From: Bdellovibrionales bacterium
Lineage (GTDB): Bacteria > Bdellovibrionota > UBA1018 > CAIPTA01
DNA: 11,152 bases
Assembly (NCBI GenBank): GCA_021730855.1
Contig: JAKFYM010000279.1
Span: forward strand, 1-11,152
Direction of reading: 5' to 3'
Under the pieces are notes generated by a model. It ran no database searches, was not told the origin of the DNA, and saw only the letters and a program-made list of their open reading frames with translations. Shown here piece after piece: positions 6,919-11,152 of this stretch (the first letter of the stretch is position 1; each line of letters begins with the position of its first letter). A program made the translations under genes and the position numbers.

Positions 6919-8571
6919 TACTTCACTACCACCCGATTCGACGATTAGGTCGAACGGTTTTCGGTAAGTAAATTCGATAGTTCCATTACGCAGTACATGG
7001 TTCGATGAGACGATTTGAACCAACCGCTTTTTTGTCTCTGGGGAAGCGGATTTGTAAGTAGATTCAGTACGTTTGGCAAGTTCGATGAGAAGTACGCCGT
7101 TCTCAATGTAACCGTCTTTTTCTGAGTCTAAGGAATTGATCTTCTCTTTAATCTCCTCGCGCTCTGCTTTCCATCGCTCGTGCTTTTCTTTCCATTCAAC
7201 ACTAGTAAGCTCGCCGTTTATTTTGTCTTCGTAGGCGCGATTTATATAACTTTGAAGCATTTCATATCGGCGGCTTAAAGCCGCTATCTGCTGCTTATGA
7301 TCTCCACTTTTCTCCGCATGCTGCTGCCGCAATACCGATTGCATCCATTGAACCGCTTCATCTGAAAAATTCATTGGTCGGAATACTGCCTCAAAAAGCA
7401 ATTCAATTTCCTGTTCGGTATAATTCACTCTTTTTCTGCCTGATAAAGTCACGAAAGATTTCTCCCTTTGTGAGCACGGTCGCCAGGTGTTCGAGCAGTG
7501 GTAATAGTAATGGCTTTTAGTAGACCCATCCTTCATTGGCTTTCGCTTCTCTTCAGCAGTCACACCGTAGTTACATTCTTGGGTTGTTTCTTTTCCAGTA
7601 TCGTCAAGGATCCGTCCACCACAGCGGATCAACCCCAGATACTGGAAATCTTTCTTTGATCCCTTGCGACGCTTGCCGCCGTTAAGCACAACCTGCACGG
7701 CCTTCCAGAGGTCGAAACTTATGAGTGCCGGATGAAAATCAGGATTTCCTTTGCACTTTATTCCGGACCATTCAAATTCGCCGTAGTAAAAGGGGTTCCT
7801 AAGAAGATGGAAAAGCCTGTTGTAAGATGGCCTTCTGGCCAAGTGAAGGAACTCACGGCCCAACTCTTTGGACAACTGCTGAACGGAAAATCGCCCGGTT
7901 AGCATTAACTCAAAGGCCCTACGCATGTAGTGGGCTTCATCTTCCTTAAATACGAAAATGCTCCTCGCACTTACTTCTGGACGAAAATTTTTGTACCCAA
8001 ATGGAGCCTTGCCAGGATAGAGCCCGTCCTCCATCCGCCCAACCATGCCGGACCAAACATTCTTGCGAAGCTCGTCTATGTAAGAAGCGTTCTTCGCATT
8101 TTCAACTACCCAAGAAAGATATTCACCAAGCTCAAACTTATTTGTAAGTTTCCTATTGTCTCTGGCGAAATGGAGCGTCTTTCCTTTATCAACAAAATCT
8201 TCTAATAGCCGAGCAGACTTTTGATTCCTGCCGCTCCGTGACTGATGGCTGAATACGATTTCTGAAATTCGATGATCAGCACCGATTTCCTCTAAAATTC
8301 CCAAGAACTGCTTTCTACTATCGTGAACTGAACCTGACTCGACGATCTTAAAAATGCGCACCAACTTATGCTTCTTTTCGGTGCAATATTTGACGATAGT
8401 CTGCTCTTGCTCAGCCTCACTGTAATGCGCCTCGCCGCTTTGCTTTTTATTGCTTACCCGAATGATCCCTACGGCGTACCTTGTTCCCTCCGACTCTGTG
8501 CTCGCCGGCTTCGTATAACGATCGCGCATTTCCAGCAGTTCATTTAACTTCCCGTTTTTATTTGACCGCAT
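6865..8571 (-). CDS. Large serine recombinase (integrase) whose C-terminus is encoded in the tRNA
   Basis: The 568-residue site-specific recombinase probably integrates and excises the element. The resolvase-type catalytic domain spans about 31-165: IIRVS has Arg38 and the nucleophile Ser40, and SRSGRN (111-116) has Arg112 and Arg115 in the places of resolvase Arg68 and Arg71. The aspartate that normally precedes the first of these is Ser111. The recombinase DNA-binding domain lies at about 186-300 (GKAPFGYKNFR, then LLRNPFYYGEFEW). A zinc-ribbon domain follows, with C317, C333, C359 and C366 as probable ligands, then a coiled coil at about 410-485 and the ending TYRKPFDLIVESG. The last 17 residues (552-568) are antisense to tRNA-Leu and their TGA stop is in the anticodon loop. 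The start ATG at 8571 lies within the end of the Zn-ribbon gene (28-base overlap) with GAGGAA upstream. It is the last gene of the operon. Confidence 0.93.
   Translation of the reverse strand: MRSNKNGKLNELLEMRDRYTKPASTESEGTRYAVGIIRVSNKKQSGEAHYSEAEQEQTIVKYCTEKKHKLVRIFKIVESGSVHDSRKQFLGILEEIGADHRISEIVFSHQSRSGRNQKSARLLEDFVDKGKTLHFARDNRKLTNKFELGEYLSWVVENAKNASYIDELRKNVWSGMVGRMEDGLYPGKAPFGYKNFRPEVSARSIFVFKEDEAHYMRRAFELMLTGRFSVQQLSKELGREFLHLARRPSYNRLFHLLRNPFYYGEFEWSGIKCKGNPDFHPALISFDLWKAVQVVLNGGKRRKGSKKDFQYLGLIRCGGRILDDTGKETTQECNYGVTAEEKRKPMKDGSTKSHYYYHCSNTWRPCSQREKSFVTLSGRKRVNYTEQEIELLFEAVFRPMNFSDEAVQWMQSVLRQQHAEKSGDHKQQIAALSRRYEMLQSYINRAYEDKINGELTSVEWKEKHERWKAEREEIKEKINSLDSEKDGYIENGVLLIELAKRTESTYKSASPETKKRLVQIVSSNHVLRNGTIEFTYRKPFDLIVESGGSEVWWPLRESNSDAREGAGF
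6933..6961 (+). terminator. Terminator-like hairpin just downstream of tRNA-Leu
   Basis: CCG-A-TTCGAC (6933-6942) pairs with GTCGAACGG (6949-6957) around loop GATTAG, giving nine pairs with one bulged A, followed by TTTT (6958-6961). It begins 15 bases after the tRNA CCA on the tRNA strand, inside the recombinase coding region. It could end tRNA transcription, or the inverted repeat could be a recombinase-binding arm of the attachment site. The T-run is short. Confidence 0.45.
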
Positions 8572-8924
8572 AAATTCCCATTTTCCTCAAAAAGTATGCG
8601 GAAAAAATCACATACGTTGGCCTTAATCTCGGTCCTTTCAGATTCCGTCAGTGCTCTCTTGTAACGAGATTCCAGAAATGACCAATCAATCCCATTATCA
8701 CCCGAATTGAATCGTTGGCCAGAAATTACCGGTTCGATGATCTCGGGAGGTGGGTGCTCAATATGGGACTCACCAATTGCGCTGCTCGGGCAACCGGCTT
8801 TGCTCCGTTTTTTACACTCCTTACAACGAGGGTCACGCTGAACGCCGTTACCACGCTTCCAACTATAAAATTCATCCAATGGCCTATTCTGGCCGCACTT
8901 CTTACAAAGCCTTAACTCCTCCAC
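8544..8924 (-). CDS. Small four-cysteine Zn-ribbon-like protein of unknown function
   Basis: This 126-residue product starts at GTG (8924-8922). Its N-terminus has CKKC (Cys7, Cys10) and CKEC (Cys34, Cys37) around RPLDEFYSWKRGNGVQRDP. That C-x2-C...P-x-x-x-F...C-x2-C layout is a zinc-binding knuckle often found at the start of phage and mobile-element proteins, sometimes ahead of an HNH nuclease. No HNH motif follows: the rest is a proline-rich linker and a helical C-terminal part (DWSFLESRYKRALTESER to FFRILFEENG). The start overlaps the end of the winged-helix gene by 23 bases and its end overlaps the recombinase start by 28, so translation is probably coupled. Its place directly before the recombinase makes a role in recombination, for example directionality, possible but unproven. 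No ATG alternative is in frame at the start. Confidence 0.75.
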   Translation of the reverse strand: MEELRLCKKCGQNRPLDEFYSWKRGNGVQRDPRCKECKKRSKAGCPSSAIGESHIEHPPPEIIEPVISGQRFNSGDNGIDWSFLESRYKRALTESERTEIKANVCDFFRILFEENGNLCGQIKTGS

Positions 8925-10083
8925 CCTTCATCTCGTTTTCATTCCCATTCCAGTTTATGTGATCCGAATCGTTGAGGTCGTCCGAAAAACATTTCAGCAA
9001 GAAGCGCAAATCTGCGCCGCCATGAATTTCGATATAAGCTTGAACAAGCGTAAGAATCTCTTGGCGACTGCAAATAATAGAAGTTGCCAACGGTGCTAAT
9101 CCCGAAATGCTATCCCGCTCAATCATGTCACTCACCAAATGGCTAAACCAGTCGCCAGCAAATAAGCCCGGACCTGGATGCAGACCAATTTTGTAATTCT
9201 CAAGCTTAATGTCTTCCCAATGCTTGATTGAATGCACCACCAGCAAGATGGCCATCTCAAGCAAATCTGTGTGGCCGCTGAATGATTTTTGATTATCGAC
9301 CATCAATAAATATTTTTTCCACTTACTTATTCCACTTTTCGTAAAAGTGATTTCTGCCATCAAATTAAATTGATCAAGGAGTTCATTATGAATTCTTCCA
9401 ATAATTTCTGTTTCAAGTTCGAATTCATCTTCCTTAGCTGTGGTCTTTGGCGGTTGTTTTCTTGAGTTGTCTAACGGGATTTCTTTGATTATGGGATGTG
9501 ATTGGATAGCCGCACTCTGAGTGTGTCTACTGATTCTATCTTCTTCTAATTCTTCTTCATCTAAGTCTAATTCGTTGGCATTCCCATTCAGGTATGAATC
9601 AGAAGAAATATTCTGGCCTTCAGCGGTAAATTGTTTCTCAACACCACCAGAACTTCTCTTCGTATGCCCTTCAGCAATATGCTTCGCCTCTCTCGAAGAA
9701 TATTTTCTGTTCCATGGCACTTGGCTCTTTGAAAGATTTGTCAGATTCATATCAACAAGATCTCCATAGATTGTTCTGAGATCGGTAATGATATATAGAA
9801 GTCCGGGATCCCTTAAGCGTCGCCCATTTGAATCAAGTGTCCTCGGCACTGTCTTAATTAGACCGAGCTTCTTCAATTGCTTAATCAGATTGCTCACCTG
9901 CCTCTCACAAATCCCTAAGTACTCCGAGATTCGTTTTTGGCTTGGGAAAGCCCCACCCGCCTTTGCGTTATTGAGGCCAACTAATAAGCTGTATACCGAC
10001 TTCGCGGCATGGCTAATGCGCGTGTCGGATATAACTACAGTGGGCTGCTTCACGAAGATGGGTGGTTTATTGCGATTTCTCAT
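8902..10083 (-). CDS. Winged-helix protein resembling replication initiators of mobile elements
   Basis: The 393-residue product has a winged-helix domain at about 11-101: ISHAAKSVYSLLVGL, then GGAFPSQKRISEYLGICERQVSNLIKQLKKLGLI with the recognition helix near 59-71, then a wing leading to YIITDLRTIYG. This 'F-P-S-x-x-x-I-x-x-x-L-G-x-x-x-R-x-V-x-x-x-I-x-x-L-x-x-x-G' pattern is that of HTH_36-type domains found in plasmid and phage replication proteins and some regulators. A low-complexity, partly acidic linker (about 130-235, including LDLDEEELEEDR at 172-183) leads to a helical C-terminal domain (about 236-375) I do not recognise. Function is therefore inferred: DNA binding is well supported; replication initiation is likely but not shown; a transcription regulator is the alternative. 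ATG 10083 has GGGG four bases upstream. It overlaps the next gene by 23 bases and the previous one by 17. Confidence 0.8.
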   Translation of the reverse strand: MRNRNKPPIFVKQPTVVISDTRISHAAKSVYSLLVGLNNAKAGGAFPSQKRISEYLGICERQVSNLIKQLKKLGLIKTVPRTLDSNGRRLRDPGLLYIITDLRTIYGDLVDMNLTNLSKSQVPWNRKYSSREAKHIAEGHTKRSSGGVEKQFTAEGQNISSDSYLNGNANELDLDEEELEEDRISRHTQSAAIQSHPIIKEIPLDNSRKQPPKTTAKEDEFELETEIIGRIHNELLDQFNLMAEITFTKSGISKWKKYLLMVDNQKSFSGHTDLLEMAILLVVHSIKHWEDIKLENYKIGLHPGPGLFAGDWFSHLVSDMIERDSISGLAPLATSIICSRQEILTLVQAYIEIHGGADLRFLLKCFSDDLNDSDHINWNGNENEMKGGGVKAL

Positions 10084-10519
10084 TTCGCCCCAGCAACTTT
10101 TGTTTGCGTTTTTTTGATTTTATTCTTGTGGATAGAAATCTAAATGCTTTCGTTTTAGTCATTTCTTCAATTTCGTCCTGAGAGAGGCTGTTGGCCAGAT
10201 CACGCAATATTTCTAGGTTCTCGGACGTTGCGATTGGTGCAAGCGCATACATTTTGGAATATTCAAACGCCATTTCAGCATTGCAACCAAGTGGGCCATA
10301 GGTTTCGTAGTTGTATTTCAACATATAAGCCACCCTCCTCCGCTTTACGCCATACTTGAAGTATGACGGGAAGTAGTTGCTCAGTTTTTTCCCAATATTC
10401 CAGTCATGCTTTGCTCGATCACCTACCCGCAGTCTGTAGGCCAAATTGTCGGAGGCATCACGTTCGGAAGATGGAAGGCCAGTTTCCGTAGGTGAAACGT
10501 TTTTCTTGATGGGCTTCAT
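10067..10519 (-). CDS. Unrecognised 150-residue element protein
   Basis: I do not recognise this protein. It is basic and predicted helical. A central part reads DWNIGKKLSNYFPSYF, then KYGVKRRRVAYMLKYNYETYG and AFEYSKMYALAPIATSENLE, followed by LANSLSQDEIEEM and a lysine-rich tail (RIKSKKRKQKLLGR). The order 'surveyed helices, S-K-x-Y/x-L, then L-S-x-x-E-I/L' is loosely like DUF3102/ParB-type DNA-binding proteins, but this is only a weak resemblance. The frame opens at GTG 10531, overlapping the preceding gene by 11 bases. ATG 10519 is preferred because it follows the preceding TAA (10523-10521) after one base, a typical coupled restart, with AGAAGGG upstream. The C-terminus overlaps the start of the winged-helix gene by 17 bases. 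Confidence 0.7.
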   Translation of the reverse strand: MKPIKKNVSPTETGLPSSERDASDNLAYRLRVGDRAKHDWNIGKKLSNYFPSYFKYGVKRRRVAYMLKYNYETYGPLGCNAEMAFEYSKMYALAPIATSENLEILRDLANSLSQDEIEEMTKTKAFRFLSTRIKSKKRKQKLLGRNEKSQ

Positions 10520-10520
10520 T

Positions 10521-10922
10521 TTAATTTTCACCCTTCTGAAACTTCTCTAGCAATTCAACCAAGTGACCCTCAATGCCTCTTGGCCCGAAGTATTTGAGCA
10601 ACCTTCCTCGAATCATCGGCCAGCGTAAAGATGGCGCGAACGCCTGCTCAACGGCATCCAAAGCCCATGCTCGACATTTTCTTGTTTCTTGAATTGCAAC
10701 CAACAGGCGCTCTATTCGGACCGCTGTGGATAGGCCTGGTTTTGTTGCCTGCTTGACGAACCGGAGGAGGCCTTCTTCTCCAAGGTATTTTTGAACTCGC
10801 TGGTCTACGCTTATCCAGCGAGGCGATGAATCGCATTCCTGGCCAATTGTATCCTCGATCAGAGCGCAATAGTCCCTAACGGCAACGCCCGTACTTTCTA
10901 AAATTTCTCTATGAATAAACAT
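10521..10922 (-). CDS. Unrecognised 133-residue protein, first gene of the element operon
   Basis: I do not recognise this protein. It is predicted all-helical and soluble, with no signal peptide. Two segments resemble each other: QRVQKYLGEEGLLRFVK (41-57) and GRLLKYFGPRGIEGHLVE (106-123), suggesting an internal duplication of a small helical unit with the core 'R-[VL]-x-K-Y-[LF]-G-x-x-G-[LI]'. The frame is open upstream to a TTG at 11030, but ATG 10922 is chosen because GGAG (10931-10928) stands 5 bases before it. That ribosome site lies in one arm of a hairpin. The stop at 10523-10521 is directly followed by the start of the next gene, so these form a translational pair. Confidence 0.7.
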   Translation of the reverse strand: MFIHREILESTGVAVRDYCALIEDTIGQECDSSPRWISVDQRVQKYLGEEGLLRFVKQATKPGLSTAVRIERLLVAIQETRKCRAWALDAVEQAFAPSLRWPMIRGRLLKYFGPRGIEGHLVELLEKFQKGEN

Positions 10923-10924
10923 CT

Positions 10925-10947
10925 GGTCTCCAAAAAGCTTGGAGATC
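10925..10947 (-). promoter_or_regulatory. RBS-covering hairpin / operator-like palindrome before the first operon gene
   Basis: TCTCCAA (10927-10933) and TTGGAGA (10939-10945) form a 7-bp inverted repeat with a 5-base gap, extendable by a G-T and a G-C pair. In the mRNA the GGAG ribosome site of the 10922 gene sits in the 3' arm, so folding would hide it. As DNA it could instead be an operator. Confidence 0.45.
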
Positions 10948-11085
10948 GAGACGCGAGAATGGACTACGGCAAAAAACCAAGACCGACCGATGACCAGCTC
11001 CACGCCAAGACCCAAGCGAAAAAAGTTCAACTTGTTTTCTGGACCCCGTTATGACTTCACGAGATTTTTTTTGGAGACACGCGAG
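10939..11085. repeat. Two copies of a bipartite motif TTGGAGA...ACGCGAG
   Basis: TTGGAGA and ACGCGAG occur 5 bases apart at 10939-10957 and 1 base apart at 11071-11085. Both lie upstream of the first operon gene. The second copy also forms an 11-base perfect inverted repeat (11068-11078) with 10926-10936. They may be binding sites for an element-encoded regulator. Confidence 0.45.
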
Positions 11086-11152
11086 GGCTACAGTCACCCG
11101 CTTTCAATGTGTCATCTGGCGAGAGCCAGAAGGAAAGGGATCGTACACCGGT

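Larger units (their letters stand above)
6919..11152. mobile_element. Integrated element at tRNA-Leu with serine recombinase (left part; right end outside window)
   Basis: From the tRNA 3' end onward the sequence is clearly more AT-rich than the host part. All supported genes are on one strand and all are of the mobile-element type or unrecognised: a large serine recombinase next to the tRNA, a Zn-ribbon-like protein, a winged-helix protein resembling replication initiators, and two unknown small proteins. No capsid, portal, terminase, conjugation or resistance gene is visible here, so it cannot be said whether this is a prophage, a satellite, an integrated plasmid or an ICE. Confidence 0.85.
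10923..11152. other. Upstream region of the element operon, no supported gene
   Basis: These 230 bases hold the hairpin and repeated motif listed separately, and a 6-bp stem TCTGGC/GCCAGA with loop GAGA at 11115-11130. I found no convincing -35/-10 pair on the minus strand and no gene with a credible start. The frames open here begin at TTG or lack a ribosome site. Confidence 0.5.

Noticed and set aside
10777..10783. A further TCTCCAA copy inside the first operon gene
   Set aside because: A single 7-mer in coding sequence without the partner ACGCGAG half is expected by chance.
10923..11030. N-terminal extension of the first operon gene from a TTG at 11030
   Set aside because: There is no ribosome site before the TTG, while ATG 10922 has GGAG at ideal spacing.
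6919..11152. Second copy of the tRNA-Leu 3' end (attR)
   Set aside because: I looked for the T-arm and acceptor sequence to the right of the tRNA and saw none, so the element's other end is outside the window.
6919..11152. CRISPR array or long direct repeats
   Set aside because: No regularly spaced repeats are visible anywhere in the window.

Overview
The window looks like the chromosome of a Gram-negative bacterium. It encodes a lipobox lipoprotein, periplasmic and inner-membrane proteins, a FliL-like protein and a sigma-54 activator with an FHA domain. This mix fits a Bdellovibrionota or 'deltaproteobacterial' type organism, but that placement is an inference from gene content and no marker in the window fixes it.

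Positions 1 to about 6918 are GC-rich host sequence. A minus-strand run holds a BamE-like lipoprotein (1883-1452), a six-cysteine exported protein (1440-769) and the N-terminal 244 codons of accA (732-1, cut by the window edge). Divergent from it is an orphan FliL-like membrane protein (1990-2640). That gene converges on an FHA/sigma-54 activator (3959-2661). Divergent from the activator is a two-gene membrane operon: a HemX/CcsA-like cytochrome-assembly protein (4046-4858) and a GT-C-type glycosyltransferase-like protein (4861-6756). A tRNA-Leu(CAA) follows at 6832-6918.

At the 3' end of the tRNA the base composition drops visibly towards AT, and an integrated element begins that runs off the right edge. 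Its visible part is one tight minus-strand operon of five genes read towards the tRNA: two unrecognised small proteins (10922-10521 and 10519-10067), a winged-helix protein resembling replication initiators (10083-8902), a four-cysteine Zn-ribbon-like protein (8924-8544) and a large serine recombinase (8571-6865). Neighbouring genes overlap or nearly abut. The recombinase reading frame runs into the tRNA: its last 17 codons are antisense to the tRNA and its TGA stop lies in the anticodon loop. This marks the tRNA as one attachment junction (here called attL).

The most notable points are the recombinase/tRNA overlap, a terminator-like hairpin in the recombinase coding sequence just past the tRNA, the operon coupling a possible replication initiator to a serine recombinase, and a repeated bipartite motif plus an RBS-covering hairpin upstream of the first operon gene. 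The other end of the element (attR) is not in the window.
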